A DNA stretch of 64,000 bases from Variovorax paradoxus (GCA_016806145.1 CP063167.1:1484501-1548500); one strand, 5' to 3'. Numbered from the stretch's first letter, positions 25,319-34,518 are shown. The notes: generated from the sequence alone by a model not told the origin. Program-made: numbers and translations.

Positions 25319-26920
25319 ATGCAATCCAAGAACCTCGTCGTGATCGTTGGTGGCGGGCCCGTGGGCCTCTCGATGGCGATCCTGCTGCAGCGCTTCGGCG
25401 TCGACTTCGTGCTGCTCGAGCGCAGCCCGACCACCACCGACCATCCGAAGGCGCGCGGCACCTACACGCGCACGATGGAGATCTTTCGCCAGTGGGGCAT
25501 CGACGGCCTGATGAAGCGCCATGCGCTGCCCGACGGCGCCGACTTCTTCGCCTTCTGCGAATCGATGACCGGCCACGAATGGGGTCGCACCAACCCTGAG
25601 CCGAACCTGGGCCATTCGCCGTGCTGGAAGATCATCCAGTCGCAGGACACGGTGGAGCAGGAGCTGCTGGCCCATGCCAAGAAGAGCGAGGTCGGCCGCT
25701 TCCTGTTCGGCCACGAGTTCCTGCACTACGCCGAGAGCGCCGACGGCATCGCCGTGACCGGCCGCCGGCTCGACACCGGCGAGACGCTGACCTGGCAGGC
25801 GCAATACCTGATCGCGGCCGACGGCGCCGCGAGCTCGGTGCGGCGCCAGGCCGACATCGAGATGCGCGGGCCGGCCACGCTGGCCGTGATGGCCAACGAG
25901 TTCTGGCAGGCCGACCTCTCGCAGGTGCGCGATTCGGCCACCTGCGCCGGCTGGCGCGTCTACGCCAAGGAGTCGCCGTACCCGATCACCACCGTGCTCA
26001 ACACCAACGGAAAGGACCGCTGGCTCAACCTGCTGCCGGTGGGCCGCGAGACCGACGAGCGCACCGGCGCGCGCAGCGACGCCGAGGTGGTGCAGCTCGC
26101 TCGCACCGTCTCGGGCGTGCCCAACCTCGAGGTGAAGGTCATCAACCGCTCGGTGTGGCGCATGAGCCGCCAGGTGGCCGCGAACTTCCGGCGCGGCCGC
26201 GTGCTGCTGGTCGGCGATTCGGCGCACCGCTTTCCGCCCAATGGCGGCTACGGCATGAACTCCGGTATCCAGGACGCGCACAACCTGGCCTGGAAGCTGG
26301 CCTTCGTGCTCAGCGGGCGTGCCAGCGCACGGCTGCTCGACAGCTACGAGAGCGAGCGCCGGCCGATCGCCGAATCGAACGCCGACTTCAGCCTGCACAA
26401 CGCGATGCGCTTCAACCACTGCGACGAGGCGCTGCGCTCGGGCAACCGCGAGCGCATCGAGTTCTGGATCCGCGACAGCGACAACCACATCCACAGCATC
26501 GGCCAGTCGCTGGGCTTCTGCTACGAGGACGGCGCCGTGATCCCCGACGGCACCGGCCGCCACGTGATGCGCGCGCGCTGGTACGAGCCGGCCGACAAGC
26601 CCGGCATGCGCTTTCCGCATCTGTGGCTGGACCTCGCGCGGCGCCACACCACGCTCGACTGGTTCGACCGCGAGTTCGTGCTCGTGGCCGGCCCGCGCGC
26701 CGATGCCTGGATGGAGGCGGCGCGGCAGGTGTCGGGCCGCAACGGCCGCGTGGTGCAAGCGCGCCAGCTCGAGGACGCGCACGAGAAGGACGGCCTGCTG
26801 CTGGGCCAGCACGGCGCGGTGCTGGTGCGGCCCGACGGCCACGTCGCCTTCCGCATGCCGTGGACGCCGACGGACCCGGCCGCCGAGCTGTCGGCCGTGC
26901 TGTCGAAGCTGCTGGACTGA
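25319..26920 (+). CDS. FAD-dependent aromatic monooxygenase (PheA/TfdB/MhpA type)
   Basis: A 533-residue class A flavoprotein hydroxylase. The dinucleotide motif VGGGPVGLSMA is at residues 10-20, and the second FAD motif reads LLVGDSAHRFPPNGGYGMN near residue 298. A C-terminal thioredoxin-like domain of about 150 residues follows, as in phenol and 3-(3-hydroxyphenyl)propionate hydroxylases. It would hydroxylate an aromatic ring using NAD(P)H and O2. The next genes encode a VOC protein and an alpha/beta hydrolase, which suggests a ring-cleavage route. Confidence 0.9.
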   Translation: MQSKNLVVIVGGGPVGLSMAILLQRFGVDFVLLERSPTTTDHPKARGTYTRTMEIFRQWGIDGLMKRHALPDGADFFAFCESMTGHEWGRTNPEPNLGHSPCWKIIQSQDTVEQELLAHAKKSEVGRFLFGHEFLHYAESADGIAVTGRRLDTGETLTWQAQYLIAADGAASSVRRQADIEMRGPATLAVMANEFWQADLSQVRDSATCAGWRVYAKESPYPITTVLNTNGKDRWLNLLPVGRETDERTGARSDAEVVQLARTVSGVPNLEVKVINRSVWRMSRQVAANFRRGRVLLVGDSAHRFPPNGGYGMNSGIQDAHNLAWKLAFVLSGRASARLLDSYESERRPIAESNADFSLHNAMRFNHCDEALRSGNRERIEFWIRDSDNHIHSIGQSLGFCYEDGAVIPDGTGRHVMRARWYEPADKPGMRFPHLWLDLARRHTTLDWFDREFVLVAGPRADAWMEAARQVSGRNGRVVQARQLEDAHEKDGLLLGQHGAVLVRPDGHVAFRMPWTPTDPAAELSAVLSKLLD

Positions 26921-26924
26921 CGCC

Positions 26925-27341
26925 ATGCCCGTCACCGCGCTGCACCACTTCACGATCCGCTGCACGCCAGCGGAGCTGCCGCCGCTGCTGGACTTCTACA
27001 CGCGCGTGTTGCGCCTGGAAGCCGGCGCGCGGCCCGAGATTCCCGCGCCCGGCGCCTGGCTCTATGCCGAGGGCCAGCCCATCGTGCACCTGTTCGCCCA
27101 CCTCGCGACGGCCGATGCGCCGCCGCACCCGCCCACGGGCCACGTCGACCACATCTCGTTCCGCGCCCACGGGCTGCGCGAGATGCGCGTCCACCTGCGC
27201 GCGCTCGACGTGCCCTTCGCCGAGGCGCCGATCCCGGGCTGGGACATCCACCAGCTCTTTCTGCACGACCCGCGCGGACTGAAGATCGAGATGACCTTCT
27301 GGCTGGACCGCGAGGAAGAACCGTGGGAGGAAGCGGCATGA
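26925..27341 (+). CDS. VOC-family (glyoxalase/extradiol dioxygenase-like) protein
   Basis: A 138-residue protein with two beta-alpha-beta-beta-beta modules of the vicinal oxygen chelate fold. Likely metal ligands are the His of LHHFTIR (residue 7-8), the His of GHVDHISF and the Glu of LKIEMTFW. It is half the length of classical two-domain extradiol dioxygenases, so it may be a small type dioxygenase, a lyase or an isomerase. The start lies 4 bp after the monooxygenase stop and the stop overlaps the next start (ATGA), so it belongs to the same pathway. Confidence 0.85.
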   Translation: MPVTALHHFTIRCTPAELPPLLDFYTRVLRLEAGARPEIPAPGAWLYAEGQPIVHLFAHLATADAPPHPPTGHVDHISFRAHGLREMRVHLRALDVPFAEAPIPGWDIHQLFLHDPRGLKIEMTFWLDREEEPWEEAA

Positions 27342-28129
27342 CCGAGTTCGTGCAGGCCGGCGAGGTCCGCATCGCCTTCGACCGCGCGGGCCAGGGCCCG
27401 GCGCTGCTGCTGATGCATGGCGCGGAAGCCTCGCGCCAGACGTTCGCCGCGCTGGTGCCGCATCTGGCGAAGCAGTTCACCGTGATCGCCTACGACCAGC
27501 GCGACTGCGGCGACACGGAAGCGCCCGAGCGCGCGGCCACGTTGGCGGACCTCGCAAACGACGCGCAGCAGCTCGTGAAGGCGCTGGGCCTCAAGCGCGC
27601 GCATGTGTTCGGCTCCTCTTTCGGCGGCCGCGTTGCGCAGGCGCTCGCGCTGCTGCATCCGCGCGCGGTCGACCGGCTCGTGCTCGGCAGCACCTGGCCG
27701 CTACCGCGCCCCTATGAAGAGCTGTGCCCCGATGCGCACCGCCTGGCCGAGCTGCGCCGCGGCCTGCCGGGCACGGCAGAGGAACTCGCGACCTGGTTCT
27801 TTCCCGAGGCCTTTCTCGCGCAGCGCCCCGAGCTGCGGTGCGTGTTCGCCGCCGCGCGGCCCGAGACCGCGCGCTCGGCGCGGCGCATGGCGACCGTCGC
27901 CACCACCTTGCCGCAGGGCGTGGCCGACATCGTCGCGCCGACCCTGGTGCTCGCCGGCGAGCTCGACCGCGTGGTGCCTCCGACCGTGACGCTCGCGATG
28001 GCCGGCCGCATCCGCGGCGCCGATGCCGTGCTGCTGCCCGCCATCGGCCACGTGACCGCGATGCAGGCGCCCGAGGTGCTCGCGCGCCACATGGTCCGTT
28101 TTCTGAACCCCGAAGGAGTCCACGCATGA
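27338..28129 (+). CDS. Alpha/beta hydrolase
   Basis: A 263-residue alpha/beta hydrolase. The oxyanion stretch LLMHGAEAS is near residue 29 and the nucleophile elbow GSSFGGR near residue 92 (Ser). The acid is probably the Asp of AGELDRVVPP and the base the His of AIGHVTAM. In context it may hydrolyse a ring-fission product, as MhpC does, or a lactone, as PcaD does. Both ends overlap neighbours through ATGA, so it is tightly coupled to the VOC and ABC transporter genes. Confidence 0.88.
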   Translation: MTEFVQAGEVRIAFDRAGQGPALLLMHGAEASRQTFAALVPHLAKQFTVIAYDQRDCGDTEAPERAATLADLANDAQQLVKALGLKRAHVFGSSFGGRVAQALALLHPRAVDRLVLGSTWPLPRPYEELCPDAHRLAELRRGLPGTAEELATWFFPEAFLAQRPELRCVFAAARPETARSARRMATVATTLPQGVADIVAPTLVLAGELDRVVPPTVTLAMAGRIRGADAVLLPAIGHVTAMQAPEVLARHMVRFLNPEGVHA

Positions 28130-28953
28130 ATGCCGTCCTGGAACCCGAGATTGCCTCCGCCGCACCCGTCGTACCCGCCGGCAAGGAGGACTACATCCGC
28201 GTCGAGGGCCTGTCGAAGACCTTCGGCGGCGGCAGCGAGGGCGTGCTCGCACTGAAGCAGATCGACTTCGGCATCCGCCAGGGCTCCTTCGTCACCATCG
28301 TCGGCCCGAGCGGCTGCGGCAAGAGCACGCTGCTGCGCATCCTGGCCGGCCTGCTCGACTACGAGGTCGGCACCGTGCTGCTCGACGGCCAGCCGATCCG
28401 CGGCACGCGGCGCGACGTGGGCGTGGTGTTCCAGAGCTCGATCCTGCTGCCCTGGCGCAGCATCCTCGAGAACGTGATGCTGCCGGCCGAGGTGCTGGGC
28501 CTCGACAAGGCGAAGGCGCGCGAGCGCGCGATGCAGCTGCTCGCGATGGTGCGGCTCGAGGGCTTCGAGCACAAGCTGCCGCGCCAGCTCAGCGGCGGCA
28601 TGCAGCAGCGTGCCTCGATCGCGCGGGCGCTACTGCACGACCCCAAGATCCTGCTGATGGACGAGCCCTTCGGCGCGCTCGACGCGATGACGCGCGAGCG
28701 CATGAACCTCGAGCTGCAGCGCATCTGGATGGAGAGCGGCAAGACCGTGGTGCTGATCACGCACTCCATTCCCGAGGCCGTGTTCCTCGGCGACCGCGTG
28801 TTCGTGATGTCGCCGCGCCCCGGCATGCTCGAGCGCGTGCTGCCCATCGACCTGCCGCGCCCGCGCGGCATGGAGGCGATGTCGCATCCGGCCTTCGCGG
28901 CCGCGGCCGCCTCGATCCGCGAGCGCTTCTCGCATGCCGCTTCCTTCGATTGA
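28126..28953 (+). CDS. ABC transporter ATP-binding protein, NitT/TauT type
   Basis: A 275-residue ATPase. Walker A GPSGCGKST is at residues 60-68, the Q-loop lies in VVFQSSILLPW, the signature is LSGGMQQR, Walker B with the catalytic Glu is ILLMDEPFGALD, and the switch His is in ITHSIPEA. The sequence fits the nitrate/sulfonate/taurine importer group (SsuB/TauB-like), whose members also import aromatic acids. It energises the permease and receptor encoded by the next two genes. Confidence 0.95.
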   Translation: MNAVLEPEIASAAPVVPAGKEDYIRVEGLSKTFGGGSEGVLALKQIDFGIRQGSFVTIVGPSGCGKSTLLRILAGLLDYEVGTVLLDGQPIRGTRRDVGVVFQSSILLPWRSILENVMLPAEVLGLDKAKARERAMQLLAMVRLEGFEHKLPRQLSGGMQQRASIARALLHDPKILLMDEPFGALDAMTRERMNLELQRIWMESGKTVVLITHSIPEAVFLGDRVFVMSPRPGMLERVLPIDLPRPRGMEAMSHPAFAAAAASIRERFSHAASFD

Positions 28954-28969
28954 GAGAAAGGCCGACGCC

Positions 28970-29836
28970 ATGACCACCGCCCTGTTGAGTTCCGAGGCCG
29001 CACCGCTAAAGGCGAAGCCACCGCGCCCGCGCCGCACCAACCCGCTGGCCTCGCCGCGCGTGCAGTCGATCCTGCTGCTGATCACGCTGCTCGGTTCGTG
29101 GGAAGGCGCCGTGCGGCTGTTCAAGGTGCCCAGGCACCTGGTGCCGCCGGTCAGCGACATCGCGATCGCGCTGTGGCGCGGCCTCGCCACCGGGCCGTTT
29201 GCGAAGGACGGCTTCTGGTACCACGGCGGCATCACGCTGGCCGAGATCCTGCTGGGCTTCTTCGTCGGCGGCGGCATCGGTCTCGCGATCGGCATCGTGG
29301 TCTCGCAGATGCCGCGGCTCGAGCGCCTGCTCGAGCCCTACGTGGCCGCGCTGCAGAGCGTGCCCAAGGTGGCGGTGGCGCCGATCATCGTGGTCTGGCT
29401 GGGCTTCGGCATCAGCTCCAAGGTGATGATCATCTGCCTCTTGACCTTCTTCCCGGTGCTGGTGACCAGCATCGCTGGCTTCAAGGCCGTGGACCCGGAC
29501 CGCATCGACCTGCTGCGTTCGCTGTCGGCCACGCCGTGGCAGATCTTCCGCAAGGCCAAGTTCCCGAGCGCGCTGCCCTACATCTTCGCGGGCCTCAACA
29601 TGGCCGCGGCCTTCAGCGTGGTCGGCGCCGTGGTGGGCGAGTTCGTCGGTGCCCAGGCCGGGCTCGGCGTGCTGATCCTGCAGATGGAAGCCCAGGCCGA
29701 CAGCGGCGGCAGCTTCGCCGTCTGCGTGGTGCTCTCTGTGATCGGCATCGCGCTGACCAGTGCACTGCGCCGCGTGCAGCAGCGCGTGCTGCACTGGATG
29801 CCGGCCGATGCCTCGCAGCGCACGGTCAACGTCTGA
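28970..29836 (+). CDS. ABC transporter permease, NitT/TauT type
   Basis: A 288-residue inner-membrane permease starting at the ATG at 28970. A first membrane helix is near residues 27-43 (SILLLITLLGSWEGAV) and about five more follow, such as ITLAEILLGFFVGGGIGLAI. The cytoplasmic coupling loop resembling the EAA motif lies around IDLLRSLSATPWQIFRKAKF. It pairs with the ATPase encoded 16 bp upstream and the substrate-binding protein downstream. Confidence 0.93.
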   Translation: MTTALLSSEAAPLKAKPPRPRRTNPLASPRVQSILLLITLLGSWEGAVRLFKVPRHLVPPVSDIAIALWRGLATGPFAKDGFWYHGGITLAEILLGFFVGGGIGLAIGIVVSQMPRLERLLEPYVAALQSVPKVAVAPIIVVWLGFGISSKVMIICLLTFFPVLVTSIAGFKAVDPDRIDLLRSLSATPWQIFRKAKFPSALPYIFAGLNMAAAFSVVGAVVGEFVGAQAGLGVLILQMEAQADSGGSFAVCVVLSVIGIALTSALRRVQQRVLHWMPADASQRTVNV

Positions 29837-29904
29837 TCCCTTCCTTCCCCTTTTTTCTCTTTCCATCTAGCAACGTCCGGCGCGACGCCGGTGAGGAGCG
29901 AACC

Positions 29905-31002
29905 ATGTGGACACGACGCGATTTCAGCCAGGGCCTCGGCGCCCTGGGATTGACGGGCAGCCTGCCGGCCCTGGCGCAGAAGCTGCGCGTGATGAAGGTG
30001 GCGAACACCGCCGGCGTCAACGACCCGCAGCAGTGCTTCGTGACCGCGGGCCAGCATCCGCGCCTGAACTTCTACAAGCCCGAGGGCGTGGACGTCGAGT
30101 ACGTCAACATGTCGAGCATGACGCAGGCGCTGCAGAGCCTGCGCGCCGGCCACGTCGACTACGGGCCGGCCGTGCCCGGCATCCTGCTGCCCGCGATGGC
30201 CAAGGACCCGGGGCTCGACCTCGTGAGCGTCTACAAGTGGCTGCCGCGCAATGCCAATGTCGTCGTCGTCAAGCCCGGCAGCCCGATCCGCTCGGTGGCC
30301 GATCTCGCGGGCAAGCGCATCGGCGTGCGCAGCCAGGGCGACACCGGCATCGTCGTCACCCGCACCATGCTGGCCGAACTGGGCCTGAAGGACGACCGAT
30401 GCGAATACATCGCCATCGGCGACGGCGCGCCGGCCGGCGCGGCGATCGACAACGACCGCGTCGACGCGATGGTGGCCTTCGACACCGCGGCCGCGCGCGT
30501 CGAACTCGTCGGCACCAAGCTGCGCTATGTGCCGCTCACACCGAAGTTCGCGCAGTTCGGCTCGGGCTGGCTGTGCGTGCCGCGCGAGCTGCTGAAGAAG
30601 GAGCGCAAGGCCCTGGTGGGCCTGTTCCGCGGCATGGCCAAGTCCACCCTGTTCGCACACCACAACCTCGAGGCCGGCATCGACCTGCACTGGGCCGTGT
30701 ATCCCGAGAGCCGGCCCAAGGGCCGCAGCGAGGACGAGGCACGCAAGGAGCTGGCCTTCATCCTCAAGGACCGCCGCAACAGCTGGATGCGCCGGCCCGA
30801 CGATCCCGATCAGCGCATCGGCGCCTCGTCGCTGGCCGAGTGGAAGTCCAACATCGAGATGGCCGTGGACGGCAGCAGGAACCCGAAGCTGGCCGACGAA
30901 CTCGGCGATCCGAACCGGCTGTTCACCAACGAGCTGATCGACGAGGTCAACGCCTTCGACAGGCAGGCGGTGGTGGAGATGGCGAAGTCGTTCAGGTTGT
31001 AG
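29905..31002 (+). CDS. NMT1/TauA-type ABC substrate-binding protein
   Basis: A 365-residue periplasmic binding protein with a twin-arginine signal (TRRDFSQGLGALGLTG) cleaved after about residue 24. The fold matches NMT1/SsuA-type receptors: QALQSLRAGHVDYGPA near residue 75, then DLAGKRIGVRSQGDTG and the lobe-crossing AIGDGAPAGAAIDNDRVDAM. It should deliver a small anionic, possibly aromatic, substrate to the permease and ATPase. It is the last gene of the 24.7-31.0 kb operon, 68 bp after the permease; GAGGAG precedes the ATG. Confidence 0.9.
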   Translation: MWTRRDFSQGLGALGLTGSLPALAQKLRVMKVANTAGVNDPQQCFVTAGQHPRLNFYKPEGVDVEYVNMSSMTQALQSLRAGHVDYGPAVPGILLPAMAKDPGLDLVSVYKWLPRNANVVVVKPGSPIRSVADLAGKRIGVRSQGDTGIVVTRTMLAELGLKDDRCEYIAIGDGAPAGAAIDNDRVDAMVAFDTAAARVELVGTKLRYVPLTPKFAQFGSGWLCVPRELLKKERKALVGLFRGMAKSTLFAHHNLEAGIDLHWAVYPESRPKGRSEDEARKELAFILKDRRNSWMRRPDDPDQRIGASSLAEWKSNIEMAVDGSRNPKLADELGDPNRLFTNELIDEVNAFDRQAVVEMAKSFRL

Positions 31003-31012
31003 CCGACCCGGC

Positions 31013-31507
31013 TCAAGCCACGTAGCCGAGGTCGCGGATGTCGGCGCGCACCGACTCGCGGTCGGAGCCGTACAGCGGCAGGCTGGCCAGCAGCTCGAGG
31101 CGCCGCCGCAGCGAATAGAGGATCTGCAGCGCCTTGTGCGCCGCTTCTTCGGGATCGTCGATGACGGCCGTGTCGGGATAGGCCCACAGCGCGGTGTGCG
31201 GCTGGCCGGGCCAGGCCGGCTGCAGGCGATCGATGTCGGCATCGAGCGCGATCACGAACTCGGCCTCGAAGCCGCGCGCGGGCACGAACTCGTTCCAGCC
31301 GCGCGGCTTGATGTCGGGTAAGGGAATACCCGCGGTGCGCAGCGCGGACACGGCCGCGGGATCCACCGCCGTGCCGACGCGCAGCGGCAGGCCGCAGGAG
31401 CGGGCGTGAAAGCGTTTCTCGGCGATGTGGGTGAGACAGGCCTGCGCCATGATGCTGCGCAGCGTGTTTCGTCGGGAGACGAAGAGCACGTTGATTTTTC
31501 TGTGCAT
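31013..31507 (-). CDS. Low-molecular-weight phosphatase/arsenate-reductase-like protein lacking the catalytic Cys
   Basis: A 164-residue protein with the N-terminal layout of LMW protein-tyrosine phosphatases and ArsC enzymes: NVLFVSRRNTLRSIMAQA. The CX5R loop has Ser11 (TCC) in place of the nucleophilic Cys, while Arg17 is kept. A later segment, AYPDTAVIDDPEEAAHK, resembles the general-acid loop. With Ser it should not form the phospho- or arseno-cysteine intermediate, so it may bind phosphate or arsenate without turnover, or have another role. It is convergent with the ABC substrate-binding gene, 10 bp away. Confidence 0.8.
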   Translation of the reverse strand: MHRKINVLFVSRRNTLRSIMAQACLTHIAEKRFHARSCGLPLRVGTAVDPAAVSALRTAGIPLPDIKPRGWNEFVPARGFEAEFVIALDADIDRLQPAWPGQPHTALWAYPDTAVIDDPEEAAHKALQILYSLRRRLELLASLPLYGSDRESVRADIRDLGYVA

Positions 31508-31587
31508 GACTGCGGAATGTAGCGCGGGCTTGGCGGGCGTGCTGCGGCGAGCTCGGTCGACGGACCGCGCGACAGATCGGTGGGCTT

Positions 31588-31599
31588 GTGTTGCAACAC
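31588..31599. promoter_or_regulatory. Perfect 12-bp palindrome GTGTTGCAACAC
   Basis: A 12-bp perfect palindrome lies 80 bp upstream of the phosphatase-like start codon, in a 175-bp gap that holds no gene. Its symmetry suits a dimeric regulator. No regulator gene is adjacent, and it could instead be incidental. Confidence 0.35.
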
Positions 31600-31682
31600 G
31601 AGCGCCGTAGTGGCCGAGGCATCGACCCAGCGATGCAGCTGCGCGGGTGGACGGATCCCGCGCACCGGCCTCGCCATGCCCA

Positions 31683-32783
31683 CTAACCCCGCAGCGCCAG
31701 ATTGTTCAGTTTGTCCAGGCGCTCCGGCAAGGTGCCCTCGTTCGCCGACTGCAGCAGGATGCGCGTCCACGCCACCCAGGCTTCCCATTGCACGCGCTTG
31801 TCCCAGGCATTGCCCCACTGGCTGAAGAGTTGCAGCGCGCTTTCGGCGGCCGCGCGCGCCTCATCGCGCCTGCCGGCCGACAGATACAGCTGGGCCAGCA
31901 CCATCTGCGGTTCGCCCACCCATGGGTTGTGGCGCACCGCCTGCTCCAGCACGGCGATGGCGGCGTCGGCTTGCACCAGCGGCTGGTCCTGCTGGATCAC
32001 TGACCAGTACAGCGATGTGGCCGCGGCTTCGTCGGCGGCGGTCAACGCTCGCGTGCAACCGGCGAACATTGGCGGCAGCGGCAACAGGGCGCTCAGCGCG
32101 GGATGTCGCAGTGCCTCGCCCAGCCGGGAGATCCGATGAACCATGCGCGCGCTCGGCCGCATGGGGCCGGGCCACAGCGATGCCATCCAGTGCACGGACT
32201 GCGGCCGGTGCGCCACCTGCGGAAAGCCCGAGAAGATGTCGTCCTGCCAGCTGAACCATTGCTCCATGAAGTCGGCCATGCTGACGACGAGGAAGGCCGC
32301 CACTTCGTACGCGCCGAGGCGCACGGTGCCTTGCGCCTGGCCGATGCGCTCGACCGAGACGCTGCCGTCCGCCTCGACCTCGCCGGCCAGCAAGCGCTGG
32401 GTGAACTGCGCGCGGTTGACGGTGCAGAACAGGTAGACCAGCTGCTCGGCCGTGTCACCGACCAGATCGCGCAGCCGACCGCGCTCGTGGCCGGCGTCGA
32501 ACTTGACCAGGTCCACGAACGCATTGCCGTATACGCTGTGCAGGAGCCCCAGCAGGCGCACGTCGCGCGGCTGCTGCCATTGCGCGAGCGAACGTGCAAC
32601 GCCCACCAGGTGATGGCGGAAGGTGCCGGCCTTGTGCCAGTCATGCCCGACACCACGCGCCAGCACCACGGGAAGCACGGGCGCCAGATCGGCGTCCTTC
32701 GCGAGCCAGTCCTCGTCGAGCAGGGATCGGGCGCGCCCGAACAGCGACGGTTCTAGCGCGTGCAATGGAAGAGGTGTCGTCAT
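31683..32783 (-). CDS. Uncharacterised HD-like plus TPR-like protein
   Basis: A 366-residue soluble protein starting at the ATG at 32783. The N-terminal half has a His-rich segment (GHDWHKAGTFRHHLVGVARS, then LLGLLHSVYGNAF) that recalls HD-type domains and proteins annotated as DUF6817; the latter assignment is from memory. The C-terminal third has TPR-like helices (AIAVLEQAVRHNPWVGEPQM, then DEARAAAESALQLFSQWG). Function unknown. It lies just outside the low-GC block and has intermediate GC. Metal binding by the His cluster is an inference. Confidence 0.6.
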   Translation of the reverse strand: MTTPLPLHALEPSLFGRARSLLDEDWLAKDADLAPVLPVVLARGVGHDWHKAGTFRHHLVGVARSLAQWQQPRDVRLLGLLHSVYGNAFVDLVKFDAGHERGRLRDLVGDTAEQLVYLFCTVNRAQFTQRLLAGEVEADGSVSVERIGQAQGTVRLGAYEVAAFLVVSMADFMEQWFSWQDDIFSGFPQVAHRPQSVHWMASLWPGPMRPSARMVHRISRLGEALRHPALSALLPLPPMFAGCTRALTAADEAAATSLYWSVIQQDQPLVQADAAIAVLEQAVRHNPWVGEPQMVLAQLYLSAGRRDEARAAAESALQLFSQWGNAWDKRVQWEAWVAWTRILLQSANEGTLPERLDKLNNLALRG

Positions 32784-32847
32784 GCTGAATTTCTCGGGAG
32801 ACTTTCCGAGGCGCAAGCGGATTCCGGGGCGCCCGAGTCACTGAGGT

Positions 32848-34509
32848 TCAATCTTCCGTCTCCGAAGCCGTGATCGCGCTGACCGATCCCGCCCGGGTGC
32901 GGAGATCGAATTTTTGAATCTTGCCCGTGGACGTCTTGGGCAGTTCGCCGAAGATCACGGTGCGCGGCACCTTGAAAGCTGCCAGATGCCTGCGGCAGTG
33001 CTCCACGATGTCGGAGGGCGTCGTCCGAGCACCGGCCTTGAGCTCGACGAAGGCGCATGGCGTCTCCCCCCACTTCCTGTCGGGCATCGCAACGACTGCT
33101 GCCGCCAACACGTCGGCATGCTGATAGAGAACGTCTTCCACCTCGATGGACGAGATGTTTTCTCCCCCGGAAATGATGACGTCCTTGCTCCTGTCCTTGA
33201 TCCGGATGTATCCATCGGGATACTGAACGGCGAGGTCTCCGGTGTGGAACCAACCGCCGGCAAATGCTTCCTGCGTGGCCGCTGCGTTCTTGAGGTAGCC
33301 TTTCATTGCGATGTTGCCGCGAAACATGACTTCACCGATGGTGTGGCCATCCGTCGGAACGGGGCTCATGGTGAGAGGGTCGATGACCGTTGCAGCCTGC
33401 TGCAAGTGATAGCGGACGCCTTGTCTACCGTTCAGCCGAGCGCGTTCGGCAATGTCCGTCTCGTCCCAGCTTTCGTGCTTCGCGCATACGGTCGCGGGAC
33501 CGTACACCTCGGTCAACCCGTAGACATGAGTCAGATCGAAACCGAGGCGCTCCATGCCCTCGATCATCGAAGCCGGGGGCGACGCACCAGCCACCATGGC
33601 CTTGACGCCGCGCGGCAGATCGTTCTTGAGTTCCTGGGGGGCGTTCATCAACAGGTTGTGAACCACCGGAGCGCCGCAGTAGTGAGTGACGCCGTGGCGC
33701 GCGATGGACTCGACGATGGCTCGGGCATCGACTCGGCGCATGCAAACGTTCACGCCCGCGCGCGCTGCCAGCGTCCAGGGAAAGCACCATCCGTTGCAAT
33801 GGAACATGGGCAGCGTCCACAGATAGACCGGGTGCTTGGGCATGTCCCATTCGAGAATGTTGGAGATCGCGTTCACGGCGGCGCCACGGTGGTGATACAC
33901 CACGCCTTTGGGATTGCCCGTGGTTCCGCTCGTGTAGTTGAGCGCGATGGCGTCCCATTCGTCTTCCGGCGGCTGCCAGGCGTAAGAGGGGTCGCCTTCG
34001 GACAACAAGTCTTCGTAGCTCAGATCGCCGATGCGTTGTCCGGCGCCAGCGAAAAGCGAATCCTCCGCGTCGATCACGAGCAGCGGTTCCCGGCTCTTGC
34101 GAAGTCGGACAGCGTCGTCGATCACCGCGGCGAATTCCGGATCGACGATGACGACCTTCGCTTCGCCGTGATCGAGCATGAAGGCAATGGTCGCCGCGTC
34201 GAGTCGTGTGTTCAGCGTGTTGAGCACGGCACCGGCCATCGGCACGAAGAAGTGCGCCTCGACCATCGCGGGCGTGTTCGGCAGCATGACCGCCACCGTG
34301 TCGTTGCGCCCGATCCCCCGTGCTCGCAGTGCGCTGGCAAGGCGCCTGCATCGTTCGTAGGTCTGGGCCCATGTTTGCCGCATCGCGCCGTGGACGACGG
34401 CTGGATGGTGCGGATATACCTGCGCCGAACGTTCGAGAAATGCGATCGGGGTCAGTGGCGTGTGATTGGCGGGGGTTCGCGGGAGGTCGGTGTCGAAGAT
34501 GGATTTCAT
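32848..34509 (-). CDS. Acyl-CoA synthetase (AMP-forming ligase)
   Basis: A 553-residue acyl/aryl-CoA ligase. The P-loop YTSGTTGNPKG is at residues 192-202; YGLTEVYGPA is the A5-like motif, WFHTGDLAV the A7 motif, and the C-terminal KTSTGKIQKFDLR holds the catalytic Lys region. It resembles medium-chain fatty-acid/cinnamate-type ligases. It activates a carboxylic acid with ATP and CoA and is the last gene of a five-gene minus-strand operon, probably processing the acid released by the upstream hydrolases. GC is clearly below that of the flanks. Confidence 0.93.
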   Translation of the reverse strand: MKSIFDTDLPRTPANHTPLTPIAFLERSAQVYPHHPAVVHGAMRQTWAQTYERCRRLASALRARGIGRNDTVAVMLPNTPAMVEAHFFVPMAGAVLNTLNTRLDAATIAFMLDHGEAKVVIVDPEFAAVIDDAVRLRKSREPLLVIDAEDSLFAGAGQRIGDLSYEDLLSEGDPSYAWQPPEDEWDAIALNYTSGTTGNPKGVVYHHRGAAVNAISNILEWDMPKHPVYLWTLPMFHCNGWCFPWTLAARAGVNVCMRRVDARAIVESIARHGVTHYCGAPVVHNLLMNAPQELKNDLPRGVKAMVAGASPPASMIEGMERLGFDLTHVYGLTEVYGPATVCAKHESWDETDIAERARLNGRQGVRYHLQQAATVIDPLTMSPVPTDGHTIGEVMFRGNIAMKGYLKNAAATQEAFAGGWFHTGDLAVQYPDGYIRIKDRSKDVIISGGENISSIEVEDVLYQHADVLAAAVVAMPDRKWGETPCAFVELKAGARTTPSDIVEHCRRHLAAFKVPRTVIFGELPKTSTGKIQKFDLRTRAGSVSAITASETED

Positions 34510-34518
34510 GGGCTGCTC

